46,055 bases of DNA from Clostridiales bacterium (GCA_012523915.1 JAAYSU010000048.1:1-46055), one strand, 5' to 3'. Shown: positions 8,625-15,838, counted from the first letter of the stretch. Notes: generated by a model from the sequence alone, not told the origin. Program-made: numbers and translations.

Positions 8625-8703
8625 CTCACAAACGACCTTTTGGGCACCTGTTTGTAAGTAGCAAGATGTGTGTTTTTCTTGGATCTTCTTGCTTTTGAGA
8701 TCC
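8625..8703 (-). promoter_or_regulatory. Structured rpsB leader: H-type pseudoknot plus a second hairpin
   Basis: Read on the minus strand, GGATCT (8698-8703) can pair with AGATCC (8681-8686). The loop between them contains GCAAGA (8687-8692), which can pair with TCTTGC (8661-8666). The two stems interlock as an H-type pseudoknot with an A-rich 14-base third loop. A further 9-bp stem with one wobble pairs 8650-8658 with 8625-8633 and ends about 36 bases before the start codon. S2 is known to repress its own mRNA in enteric bacteria, so feedback by S2 is a natural guess; the ligand is not shown by sequence. Confidence 0.65.
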
Positions 8704-8709
8704 TTGAAT

Positions 8710-8738
8710 ACTATACTATATCATCTTTCATAATGCAA
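8710..8738 (-). promoter_or_regulatory. Sigma-A type promoter for rpsB operon
   Basis: On the minus strand TTGCAT (8733-8738) and TATAGT (8710-8715) are separated by 17 bases. The -10 matches consensus at five of six positions. Transcription would start near 8703, so the leader would begin right at the first pseudoknot stem. The promoter lies directly after the LytTR gene stop, with no terminator between. Confidence 0.65.
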
Positions 8739-8746
8739 GAAAAATT

Positions 8747-9103
8747 TTAACACAAATGCCTTAGAAAGCTCTTTTTCGTGTGAGAATACCTTCGTTGACT
8801 GACTGATAAGACCGCCCCATTAACAAGATGAATTTCATAACGCTCTAGATGGACAGTTTTATTCAAATTCACAATAAAACTGTTATGACATCTACAAAAT
8901 CTTTTATCGATCATTTTCTTTAGTTCTTTGAAACTTCCATAAAAGCTATAGATATCATCCTCAGTATACACATGTATTATTCTTAACTCTTTCTCAAAAT
9001 ACAGTATGTCGTCTATCTTAATCCTCGTCGTACCTTGCTTTCTTGAAAGAACTAAATATTCATTCCCACCGTTGACTTGTATAAAACTGTTTTTTTGTGA
9101 CAT
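8747..9103 (-). CDS. Stand-alone LytTR-type DNA-binding regulator
   Basis: A 118-residue protein made up of one LytTR DNA-binding domain, with the family pattern visible: IDDILYFEKELRIIHVYT, then FYGSFKELKKMID, and CRCHNSFIVNLNKTVHLER (a typical 'F.R.H.S.ivNl..i' block). There is no receiver domain, so it is not a classical response regulator; such proteins often regulate themselves or a neighbour. I start at ATG 9103, which has GGAGG eight bases upstream. Longer in-frame starts at 9118 and 9160 would run through a terminator-like hairpin. The ribosome site lies inside an inverted repeat (9107-9171). Target genes are unknown. Confidence 0.88.
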   Translation of the reverse strand: MSQKNSFIQVNGGNEYLVLSRKQGTTRIKIDDILYFEKELRIIHVYTEDDIYSFYGSFKELKKMIDKRFCRCHNSFIVNLNKTVHLERYEIHLVNGAVLSVSQRRYSHTKKSFLRHLC

Positions 9104-9129
9104 CACTTGAACCTCCATTTTAACTACAT

Positions 9130-9158
9130 AAAAAAGACGTCGTGTATATATAGACGCC
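9130..9158 (-). terminator. Rho-independent terminator after tcdA
   Basis: On the minus strand GGCGTC (9153-9158) pairs with GACGTC (9136-9141), one pair being G-U, and is followed directly by six T residues (9130-9135). It lies 26 bases after the tcdA stop and fits the end of the yicC/gmk-rpoZ-tcdA unit. The stem is short, so termination may be partial. Confidence 0.6.
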
Positions 9159-9171
9159 ATTTGAGGTTCAA
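9143..9171 (-). promoter_or_regulatory. Candidate promoter for the LytTR gene
   Basis: TTGAAC (9166-9171) and TATACA (9143-9148) on the minus strand are 17 bases apart, each matching consensus at four positions. The -35 box coincides with the first arm of the inverted repeat, so a protein bound to that arm would also block the promoter. Confidence 0.35.
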
Positions 9172-9184
9172 AAATTGCACTTAT

Positions 9185-9883
9185 TTATAGATTTAATAAA
9201 TCTTTTACAACTTCAGCCCCTATAATTAACCCTGCTGCTGCAGGAACAAAGGCTATGCTAGCAGGTGGATTACTTCCATCTCCAGGGTACTCTTTCCTAT
9301 CAGGCTTTTCATCGGAAAAAACTACCTTAAGCTCGTCAATATTAAGTTCTCTTAATTTCTTTCTAATACTCTTTGCTAAGGGACATGTATGAGTTTTGTT
9401 AATATCGGAAACCTTAAGCTGAGTCGGGTCTACCCTATTGCCTGCTCCCATTGAGCTGATTATTGGAACATTACGTCTCTTTGCCTCACCTATAAGTAAA
9501 ATCTTGGCTGCAACATCGTCAATTGCATCTACGATATAGTCCCAATCCTCAAGGGTTATTTCATCAATGTTATCAGGGTTTAATCGTAGGTTATATGCTA
9601 TTACTTTGGCTTGAGGATTTATATCTTTGATACGCTTTTCCATAACATCAGTTTTAAAGCTACCCATAGTGCTATTTAAAGCTATAATCTGACGGTTAAT
9701 ATTTGTTACATCTATTCGATCGTAATCAACAATACCTAATGTACCGATGCCTGTGCGAGCTAATGCTTCAACTACATATCCTCCAACTCCTCCTAAGCCA
9801 AAAACTAATATTCTTTTTTTCATAAGATCGGTAATAGCTTGTTCACCCAAAAGCATCTTAGTACGGGAATTAAAGGTTTCCAT
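9185..9883 (-). CDS. tcdA: tRNA threonylcarbamoyladenosine dehydratase (TcdA, ThiF/E1-like)
   Basis: E1-like ATP-dependent enzyme that cyclises t6A at tRNA position 37 to ct6A. The nucleotide-binding loop GLGGVGG is at residues 29-35, followed by the ThiF-family Asp/Arg block DYDRIDVTNINRQ and DAIDDVAAK. The 232-residue length and the internal SSMGAGNRVDP segment favour TcdA (YgdL/CsdL group) over ThiF or MoeB, although the group as a whole is often annotated only as ThiF-like. It follows rpoZ by four bases and ends at the terminator-like hairpin ahead of the LytTR gene. Confidence 0.85.
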   Translation of the reverse strand: METFNSRTKMLLGEQAITDLMKKRILVFGLGGVGGYVVEALARTGIGTLGIVDYDRIDVTNINRQIIALNSTMGSFKTDVMEKRIKDINPQAKVIAYNLRLNPDNIDEITLEDWDYIVDAIDDVAAKILLIGEAKRRNVPIISSMGAGNRVDPTQLKVSDINKTHTCPLAKSIRKKLRELNIDELKVVFSDEKPDRKEYPGDGSNPPASIAFVPAAAGLIIGAEVVKDLLNL

Positions 9884-9887
9884 GTAT

Positions 9888-10085
9888 TTAATTGTCCTCT
9901 CTACTATAGGTTATTAGGTCTTCAGCAATTTCATGTACTGCGATAGAAACAGACTTATCTATATCTATATCAATTAGTCTCGGTTTACCTTCGATGATAT
10001 CTCTTGCCCTTTTTGCGGCCAAAATTGCTAAGGTATATCTGCTGTCTGCCTTTTTCTTCATATGGTTTACAGATGGTTCTAGCAT
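9888..10085 (-). CDS. rpoZ: RNA polymerase omega subunit
   Basis: Small subunit that helps fold the beta-prime subunit. The 65-residue product has the family core: SRYTLAILAAKRARDI near residues 15-30 and a conserved AVHEIAEDLI helix at the end. The start is ATG 10085 with AAGGAGG upstream. It lies three bases after gmk, the usual partner in Firmicutes. Confidence 0.93.
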   Translation of the reverse strand: MLEPSVNHMKKKADSRYTLAILAAKRARDIIEGKPRLIDIDIDKSVSIAVHEIAEDLITYSREDN

Positions 10086-10088
10086 TAT

Positions 10089-10715
10089 TTATTCCTCCTT
10101 TACAGTATTAAATTCTTGTTTATATTTTTCTATCAACTTATAAATGTGTTCTGTCACCCTTGAATGTTCAGCCCTAATAATGGAGTGCACACGGTCAACA
10201 GCCTCTTTTAGATCTGCGTTCACCACACAATAATCATATTTATCGATGTATGATACTTCCTTTAAAGCTTCTCCTAACCTTTCGTTAATCGCCTCTAAAG
10301 ATTCAGAACCCCTTCCTGTGATACGCTTTCTTAATTCCGTCATGGATGGCGGCAGTATAAAGATAAATATACCATTAGGATAAGATTTTTTAACCTGCAT
10401 AGCACCCTGAATATCGATCTCGAGGATGACATCGCGCCCCTTGTTAAGCTTTTCAATCACCAGATCCTTAGGTGTACCGTAGTAATTTCCAAACACATAG
10501 GCATATTCTAAGAAGCCCCCTCTATTCTTTACCTCATCAAACTCTTCCTGAGAGACAAAATAATAGCTTTTGCCATCTACTTCATTAGGCCTGGGCTTTC
10601 TGGTAGTCATGGAAATCGATAAATCAATGTCCATTTTTTTAACTAGATTTTTGCAAATTGTTCCTTTCCCCGCCGCAGATGGGCCTGAAATCACAAACAG
10701 TAAACCTTTAGACAT
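10089..10715 (-). CDS. gmk: Guanylate kinase
   Basis: Converts GMP to GDP with ATP. The P-loop GPSAAGKGT is at residues 11-19. TTRKPRPNEVDGKSYYFVS and the YGTP segment (binding GMP) follow, then the lid region KRITGRGSE. Start ATG 10715 has GAGAGG upstream and gives the normal 208 residues; an in-frame ATG at 10730 is less well placed. The small regulator gene remA, usually found directly before gmk in this order, is absent here. Confidence 0.97.
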   Translation of the reverse strand: MSKGLLFVISGPSAAGKGTICKNLVKKMDIDLSISMTTRKPRPNEVDGKSYYFVSQEEFDEVKNRGGFLEYAYVFGNYYGTPKDLVIEKLNKGRDVILEIDIQGAMQVKKSYPNGIFIFILPPSMTELRKRITGRGSESLEAINERLGEALKEVSYIDKYDYCVVNADLKEAVDRVHSIIRAEHSRVTEHIYKLIEKYKQEFNTVKEE

Positions 10716-10756
10716 ATGCAAACCTCTCATTTGTTTTCAACTATTACTAAATATAT

Positions 10757-10785
10757 AGAATATAACAAATAAATAATCTTTTCAA
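10757..10785 (-). promoter_or_regulatory. Candidate promoter for gmk-rpoZ-tcdA
   Basis: TTGAAA (10780-10785) and TATTCT (10757-10762) on the minus strand are 17 bases apart in the AT-rich gap between yicC and gmk. The match is fair. It overlaps one side of an AT-rich inverted repeat (AACAAATA / TATTTGTT). Confidence 0.4.
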
Positions 10786-10800
10786 GGTTTGCTATTTGTT

Positions 10801-11685
10801 TTACTCAATATTTTGAACCTGCTCCCTTATTTTTTCCAATTCACTTTTAATATCCACTACGCAGCTGGTTATTTTAATGTCATTAGCCTTGGACCCTATG
10901 GTGTTTACCTCTCTGTTCATTTCCTGAACCAGAAAATCAAGTTTCCTCCCATCTGGCTGGTTGCTGTTATTGATGATATGATTTAATTGAGAAATATGGC
11001 TATCCAGTCTAACCAATTCTTCTGTAATATTAGATTTATCAGCGAAAATTGTTGCTTCCATTACTATTCGATCTTCAGGTATTTCAACGCTACTTCCTAG
11101 TAATTCTTTTATCCTTTCTACCAACCTATCTCTATAGTCAATCGGAACCTGTGGTGCCCTATCATCAATTTGTTTGAGGTAGTCTCTGATTAAATTACTT
11201 CTCATAATTATATCTTTTGCAAGCTTTTCACCTTCTATAACTCTCATATCATCCAGTCTATTAATGGCTTCTTTAAGGGGAATGGAAAAACTCTGGTATA
11301 TGTATTCCTCATCCTCTATAACTGGCACAGCTTTCATAACATCAGGTAGAGTAGAAACAAACTGTAAATCTAGTTCTCCTGTAAGGTTAAAGTTGTTTTT
11401 TAATTCTTTTAAATTATTTATATATTGCTCAGCCACAATGGTATTCATCTTTATCTGAGTATCTTCCTCTGTAATGTTTTCCACTATAATAGAAATGTCT
11501 ATCTTTCCGCGTCTTAAAACATCTTTAACCAAGTTTTTCAACCGATCTTCTACAAAGGAGTAACGCCTTGGCATCTTAAATGTTATATCGTTATACCTAT
11601 GGTTAACTGATTTTATTTCTACAATTATGTTACGTTTACCATCATTGTGTTCACTTCTACCATAGCCTGTCATACTCTTAATCAT
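10801..11685 (-). CDS. yicC: YicC/YloC family endoribonuclease
   Basis: The 294 residues open with the family N-terminus SMTGYGRSE and EIKSVNHRYNDITFKMPR. The C-terminal DUF1732 portion reads RLDSHISQLNHIINNSNQPDGRKLDFLVQEMNRE in two adjoining parts, then NTIGSKANDI. YicC proteins were long annotated as stress-induced proteins of unknown role and are now known as endoribonucleases. The gene precedes gmk, as in most Firmicutes. AAGGAG lies before ATG 11685. Divergent from rqcH. Confidence 0.92.
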   Translation of the reverse strand: MIKSMTGYGRSEHNDGKRNIIVEIKSVNHRYNDITFKMPRRYSFVEDRLKNLVKDVLRRGKIDISIIVENITEEDTQIKMNTIVAEQYINNLKELKNNFNLTGELDLQFVSTLPDVMKAVPVIEDEEYIYQSFSIPLKEAINRLDDMRVIEGEKLAKDIIMRSNLIRDYLKQIDDRAPQVPIDYRDRLVERIKELLGSSVEIPEDRIVMEATIFADKSNITEELVRLDSHISQLNHIINNSNQPDGRKLDFLVQEMNREVNTIGSKANDIKITSCVVDIKSELEKIREQVQNIE

Positions 11686-11701
11686 TATTTGATGCTCCTT
11701 A

Positions 11702-11730
11702 TTAAACTTTACAAAACAATTTGTTATAAT
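11702..11730 (+). promoter_or_regulatory. Candidate promoter for rqcH
   Basis: TTAAAC (11702-11707) and a perfect TATAAT (11725-11730) are 17 bases apart. The untranslated leader would be roughly 70 bases. The -35 box is weak. Confidence 0.5.
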
Positions 11731-11809
11731 TATGGTTCAAGGTATTGTATACTATACTATTATACATTGATTTACCAAAATAATCTATGAAATTATGTTA
11801 GGAGTAAAA

Positions 11810-13537
11810 ATGAGTTATGATGGTTTTGTAACCGGCGCTATTGTGAGAGAATTGCAGCAGCTCATAATCGACGGTAAAATAGAAAAAATATATCAACCAG
11901 AGGCAGATGAATTAATACTTCACATCCACAAAAAAGGAACAAGGTACCGCCTATATATTTCAGTAAATAGCGGACATGCCCGCCTTCATTTAATAGAAAA
12001 GGATGACTATAGCAATCCTAAGAATCCAATGTCTTTTTGCATGCTGGCAAGAAAACATTTCCAAGGCGGTAGAATTGTTAGAATAGAGCAGATTGACTCT
12101 GAAAGGATAATAGAAATATGTGTTAACCGCATGAATGAATTAGGAGATGCTGTGGAAAAAAAGCTCATCATTGAAATTATGGGTAAACACAGCAATATTA
12201 TTGCACTGGATTCATCTACCGGCAAAATACTTGATAGTATAAAACGAATTACTTTGGATGTTAATCGCTATCGTCAGCTTTTACCTGGACTACCTTATGT
12301 CTCCCCTCCTTCACATGGAAAGGTGGCTTTTTATACCTTAACAGAGGAAGAATTGGCATCAATATTAGATGAATCGAGCTCTTTGAAATCAAAAGCCCTA
12401 TTATCTAACATACAAGGCATAAGCCCTGGCATTGCAGACGAAATCTGTATTCGAGCCTCACAGCGCTTTAATGTTGACTTAGAGCTCCTGACATTTAAAG
12501 AATTGTACCCCATATTAAAAGAAATGACAGATTGCTTACAATCATATAATATTACTCCTGTAGTATATTTCGATGATGATAAAAATCCTATAGATTTTCA
12601 TGTTTTCACACTTTATACTAAGGAAAATTTCTTCGATAAGAAAAGCTTTAATTCTCCCAGTGAAGCTGCAGATTACTATTACCATAACAAAGTATCGTCA
12701 AATAGAGTCAACCAAAAATCATTGGACTTAATCAAAACAATCGATAACAATTTGAACAAGCTATACTTGAAAAAGCAACGCCTTTCAGAAGATATATTAA
12801 AAGCAAAAGACTTCGATAATTACAGGTTATATGGAGAGTTGCTAACTGCAAACCTTCATAAAATCGGCAATAAAGATAAGTCTGTTAAAGTGTTAAATTA
12901 CTATGATAACAAGGAGATCGACATACCTTTAGATACACGATTATCTCCTTCTAAAAATGCGCAGAAATATTTTAAGAGATATAACAAGTTGAAAACTGCA
13001 ATTAAGGAAAAAAATATCCAACTAGATGAAACAAACCAGTATATTGAGTATCTAGAATCAGTCCTCACCTTCGCTAAAAATGCTGATACAGTTGAAGACT
13101 TAGAGGGTATTCGCCAAGAATTGATAGAAGGTGGATATCTTAGAAATAGAAAGAGCAATGTGCGTCGTACTGAATCTAAACCCAAGCCACTTGCTTTCAC
13201 CAGCAGTGATGGTTTCCGCATTCTTGTGGGTCGCAATAATAAAGAAAATGATCTATTAACATTTAAAATTGCAGATAAGACTGATATTTGGTTTCATACG
13301 AAAGATATTCCGGGTTCTCATGTAATACTAATTTTAGAGGGAAAGAAGCCTTCTGATACTTCAATATATGAAGCTGCATCAATTGCAGCTTATTACAGCA
13401 AGGCCCGTTCTTCAGAAAACGTAGCTGTTGATTATACTTTAGTAAAATACGTTAAAAAACCTAGCGGCGCAAAACCCGGTATGGTCATTTTTACAGATAA
13501 TAGCACTGTTTATGTCAGCCCAAGCTTAGTAAAATGA
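11810..13537 (+). CDS. rqcH: Ribosome-associated quality control protein RqcH (NFACT, formerly FbpA-like)
   Basis: Binds obstructed 50S subunits carrying peptidyl-tRNA and recruits tRNA-Ala to add C-terminal alanine tails that mark the stalled peptide for degradation. The 575-residue protein has an N-terminal NFACT-N domain (MSYDGFVTGAIVREL, then FCMLARKHFQGG), a helix-hairpin-helix/coiled-coil middle (about 290-440, containing RLYGELLTANLH), and the C-terminal NFACT-R domain (DIWFHTKDIPGSHVIL, KKPSGAKPG). I start at ATG 11810, which has TTAGGAG upstream, rather than 11795. Residues 98-99 are Glu-Arg where Bacillus RqcH has the functional Asp97-Arg98. Older 'fibronectin-binding' labels should not be used. 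Confidence 0.95.
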   Translation: MSYDGFVTGAIVRELQQLIIDGKIEKIYQPEADELILHIHKKGTRYRLYISVNSGHARLHLIEKDDYSNPKNPMSFCMLARKHFQGGRIVRIEQIDSERIIEICVNRMNELGDAVEKKLIIEIMGKHSNIIALDSSTGKILDSIKRITLDVNRYRQLLPGLPYVSPPSHGKVAFYTLTEEELASILDESSSLKSKALLSNIQGISPGIADEICIRASQRFNVDLELLTFKELYPILKEMTDCLQSYNITPVVYFDDDKNPIDFHVFTLYTKENFFDKKSFNSPSEAADYYYHNKVSSNRVNQKSLDLIKTIDNNLNKLYLKKQRLSEDILKAKDFDNYRLYGELLTANLHKIGNKDKSVKVLNYYDNKEIDIPLDTRLSPSKNAQKYFKRYNKLKTAIKEKNIQLDETNQYIEYLESVLTFAKNADTVEDLEGIRQELIEGGYLRNRKSNVRRTESKPKPLAFTSSDGFRILVGRNNKENDLLTFKIADKTDIWFHTKDIPGSHVILILEGKKPSDTSIYEAASIAAYYSKARSSENVAVDYTLVKYVKKPSGAKPGMVIFTDNSTVYVSPSLVK

Positions 13538-13542
13538 TGCGA

Positions 13543-13575
13543 TTATTACATTTAATGTATAATTTATTACATTTA
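13543..13575. repeat. 12-bp direct repeat, two copies 21 bp apart
   Basis: TTATTACATTTA occurs at 13543-13554 and again at 13564-13575. The first copy is part of a palindrome (TACAT, three bases, ATGTA). The 21-bp spacing puts the copies on the same helix face, as expected for a protein-binding site. They lie between the rqcH stop and the small CxxC gene. The role is unknown; chance is possible in AT-rich DNA. Confidence 0.45.
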
Positions 13576-13670
13576 GGAAAATTTGTATTGATTAAGCAGT
13601 GCTTCTTTGCTAAGATGATTACAACTATCTCACTGCATAGTTAATTGTAGTAAGAAATGAGGTATCAAAT

Positions 13671-13814
13671 ATGAAAAGTAAGGGAAATCCTATATATTAC
13701 TCAATAATCACAGAAGAATTGCTATGTTCGCTATGTGGTAAACATGGTGATATAAGATTTAAAGATTTCGCCGTATGCGAAGATTGCCTCGAATACGTTA
13801 AAACTTGTTATTAA
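13671..13814 (+). CDS. 47-residue CxxC/CxxC zinc-ribbon-like protein, possibly Gin-like
   Basis: A short reading frame starting ATG at 13671, with GAGG seven bases upstream, encodes 47 residues. Two CxxC pairs stand out: CSLC (residues 19-22) and CEDC (36-39), separated by 13 residues, with a further Cys46 near the end. The layout (CxxCG, a short basic linker, an aromatic residue, VCEDCL) resembles Gin/CsfB, the zinc-binding anti-sigma factor that restrains sigma-G in spore formers. Bacillus Gin is longer (about 64 residues). The resemblance is from memory of the family and not an alignment, so a generic small zinc finger is the alternative. It stands alone between rqcH and the convergent rluD. 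Confidence 0.6.
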   Translation: MKSKGNPIYYSIITEELLCSLCGKHGDIRFKDFAVCEDCLEYVKTCY

Positions 13815-13863
13815 TAGCGCCACACCAATCTCTTATAACCCCATTATCGCCAATATACCATAA

Positions 13864-14805
13864 CTATGCAGTGATGAAACGCTTATTTAATTGATTTAAT
13901 AGCTCTTGAAAATCCCGAGGTAATTCACTGTCGAATTCTAAGTATTCACCAGTTCTAGGATGATTAAAGCCCAGAGTTTTAGCATGAAGCATTTGACCTT
14001 TAATACCCATAAAACTTTTTTTTGGCCCATATAAATTGTCGCCTAAAAGTGGATGCTTTATATATGCCATATGAACACGTATTTGGTGAGTCCTGCCAGT
14101 TAATAATCTCGCTTCTATATAAGTGAATTTCTTAAACCGCTCTAATACATGAAAATGTGTGACTGCTTCTTTACTGTTGGTTTGGGTCACTGCCATCCTC
14201 AACCTATTCGAAGGATCTCTGCCTATCGGTTGATCAATCGTACCTGAATCCTCAATAATGTTGTCATATACAATGGCCCTGTATGCTCTTTTAACTGTAT
14301 GGGCAGCCAATTGTTCCGCCAAAGATCTATGCGAATCATCATTCTTAGCGACTAACAAAAGCCCGCTTGTATCCTTGTCTATTCGGTGGACAATTCCTCT
14401 ACGAATCTCTCCGTTAATAGATGAAAGAGCATCGCCCCTATGATAGATAAGAGCGTTTACCAGAGTTCCTGAGCTGTTACCTGCTGCAGGATGAACGACC
14501 ATTCCTTTTGCTTTGTTTACAATTAATATATCATCATCTTCATAGACTATTTCAATTGGAATATTTTCGGGTAACACAGCCAGAGGCGCAGCTTGCTCAA
14601 TAATAAGCTCAACTATATCTCCCTCTTTTAGCTTATATTTTTTAGATTTTATAATTTGGCCGTTAACTTTAACTCCTACTTCTTCAATAAGTTTTTGAAT
14701 ACTACTTCTAGAAGTGTCTTCTATAAGATTAGCCAGCACACTATCAATTCGTGAGTTAGAATCCTTGCTCTCAATTTTGAAAACATATGATTTGCTATCA
14801 TACAT
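13864..14805 (-). CDS. rluD: RluD-family 23S rRNA pseudouridine synthase
   Basis: An N-terminal S4 RNA-binding domain (about residues 13-75, SRIDSVLANLIEDTSRSSIQ) is followed by the RluA-type catalytic domain with the active-site segment VHRIDKDTSGLLLVAK (catalytic Asp in HRIDKDTSG). The downstream TGRTHQIRVHM block is also present. The family includes RluA, RluC and RluD; the lspA neighbour and S4 domain favour the RluD/YlyB group. Start ATG 14805 is preceded by AAGAG; a GTG at 14814 is an alternative. It overlaps the end of lspA by eight bases. Confidence 0.93.
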   Translation of the reverse strand: MYDSKSYVFKIESKDSNSRIDSVLANLIEDTSRSSIQKLIEEVGVKVNGQIIKSKKYKLKEGDIVELIIEQAAPLAVLPENIPIEIVYEDDDILIVNKAKGMVVHPAAGNSSGTLVNALIYHRGDALSSINGEIRRGIVHRIDKDTSGLLLVAKNDDSHRSLAEQLAAHTVKRAYRAIVYDNIIEDSGTIDQPIGRDPSNRLRMAVTQTNSKEAVTHFHVLERFKKFTYIEARLLTGRTHQIRVHMAYIKHPLLGDNLYGPKKSFMGIKGQMLHAKTLGFNHPRTGEYLEFDSELPRDFQELLNQLNKRFITA

Positions 14806-15262
14806 TATAATCACTCTTTTTTATCCTTGGTTCGAAATATAGGACATATAGTACTAACAGACCACATCCGACACATACTGAAATATCTGCAACATTGAAA
14901 ACAGGCCAAATACGGAAATCCAAAAAATCAACTACGTATCCAAGAATAAGACGGCTAATTAGATTACCTATCCCTCCCCCTGCTACTAAAGATAAAGCAA
15001 GTAGCAAGGACCAATGCTTAGATTTCCTTTTTAGAAAAATGTATAGTAAAACTACAATTATTGCTATTAAGGAAACAATAATGATAAAGTTTTGTTTGCC
15101 TTCTAATACATTAAAAGCAGCCCCGTAATTGCGAACATATGTTATATGAAAAACATTTTCAATAACTGGGACTGATTGATTTATATCCATATTAGTATTA
15201 ATAATATACTTTGTAAATTGATCCAACACTATTAAAAGTACTATTAATAAGCAATAAAACAT
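14798..15262 (-). CDS. lspA: Lipoprotein signal peptidase (signal peptidase II)
   Basis: Membrane aspartyl protease that removes signal peptides from diacylglyceryl-modified prolipoproteins. The 154-residue protein has four predicted membrane spans. Family residues are Asp14 (LDQFTK), the NYGAAF block (45-50), Asp112 (VVDF) and Asp126 (FNVADIS), the last two matching the catalytic pair in structural work. The normally strict Asp of the GNxxDR motif is Ser here (GNLISR, Ser103). The ATG is adjacent to the divIVA stop. A candidate substrate lipoprotein lies at 33984-34235. Confidence 0.95.
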   Translation of the reverse strand: MFYCLLIVLLIVLDQFTKYIINTNMDINQSVPVIENVFHITYVRNYGAAFNVLEGKQNFIIIVSLIAIIVVLLYIFLKRKSKHWSLLLALSLVAGGGIGNLISRLILGYVVDFLDFRIWPVFNVADISVCVGCGLLVLYVLYFEPRIKKSDYNV

Positions 15263-15838
15263 CTACAAATTATCTCCGGTTCTTATATTTAATAGCGTCT
15301 TCTTATCAAAATCGCTTTCTCTTTCTAGGATCCGAGTATCTTCTTTAACATCTAAAATACTTTTTAAATCTTCCAAATCTCTGTCGAATAACAGGTCAGA
15401 ACTCAGTGAATCAATTTTTTCGAGCTCTGATTCTAGCATAGTTCTATATCTCGTTCTAAATACATTTAAGCGATTGCGAATAACCGCAGCTTCTTCATTT
15501 AATCGCTCAACTGACTCTCGAGCTTCTCTTGTTATTCGTTCCGCATCAAGTTCGGCATTTTTTAATAGGATCTCGGCGCGTTTTTCTGCACTTACTGATA
15601 TATCTCCCATCAATGCCTTGGCAGCTTCCAAAGTCTCTAGTACCATGTTTTCGGTTTTCTTATACCGATCAAGTTCACTTGTAAAGCTTTTTACCTGTTC
15701 TTTTAACCTTTGATTTTCTTCGATTAGCTTTTCCAGGTCTAAAGTTATCAAATCAAGGAAACCGTCAACGTCTTCTTCTTTATAACCTCTGACGCTTCTC
15801 CCAAACTCTTTATTCTGAATATCTAGGGGAGTAATCAT
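15263..15838 (-). CDS. divIVA: DivIVA-domain cell-pole/division protein
   Basis: The 191-residue protein begins with the conserved membrane-curvature module (MITPLDIQNKEFGRSVRGYK then EEDVDGFLDLI). A long, highly charged coiled coil follows to about residue 155. DivIVA proteins gather at curved membrane and place division or wall-synthesis factors. The ribosome site AAGGAGG before ATG 15838 is excellent. The RNA-binding gene ylmH, often found between yggT and divIVA, is missing. Confidence 0.93.
   Translation of the reverse strand: MITPLDIQNKEFGRSVRGYKEEDVDGFLDLITLDLEKLIEENQRLKEQVKSFTSELDRYKKTENMVLETLEAAKALMGDISVSAEKRAEILLKNAELDAERITREARESVERLNEEAAVIRNRLNVFRTRYRTMLESELEKIDSLSSDLLFDRDLEDLKSILDVKEDTRILERESDFDKKTLLNIRTGDNL

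Larger units (their letters stand above)
9107..9171 (-). promoter_or_regulatory. Long inverted repeat sequestering the LytTR-gene ribosome site
   Basis: TTGAACCTC (minus strand, 9163-9171) is perfectly complementary to GAGGTTCAA (9107-9115), and the second arm contains the GGAGG ribosome site of the LytTR gene. The 47-base loop contains a smaller terminator-like hairpin. RNA reading through from tcdA would hide the ribosome site. RNA begun at the local promoter candidate (9143-9171) would lack the first arm and leave it open. This logic is inferred from base pairing only. Confidence 0.55.
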
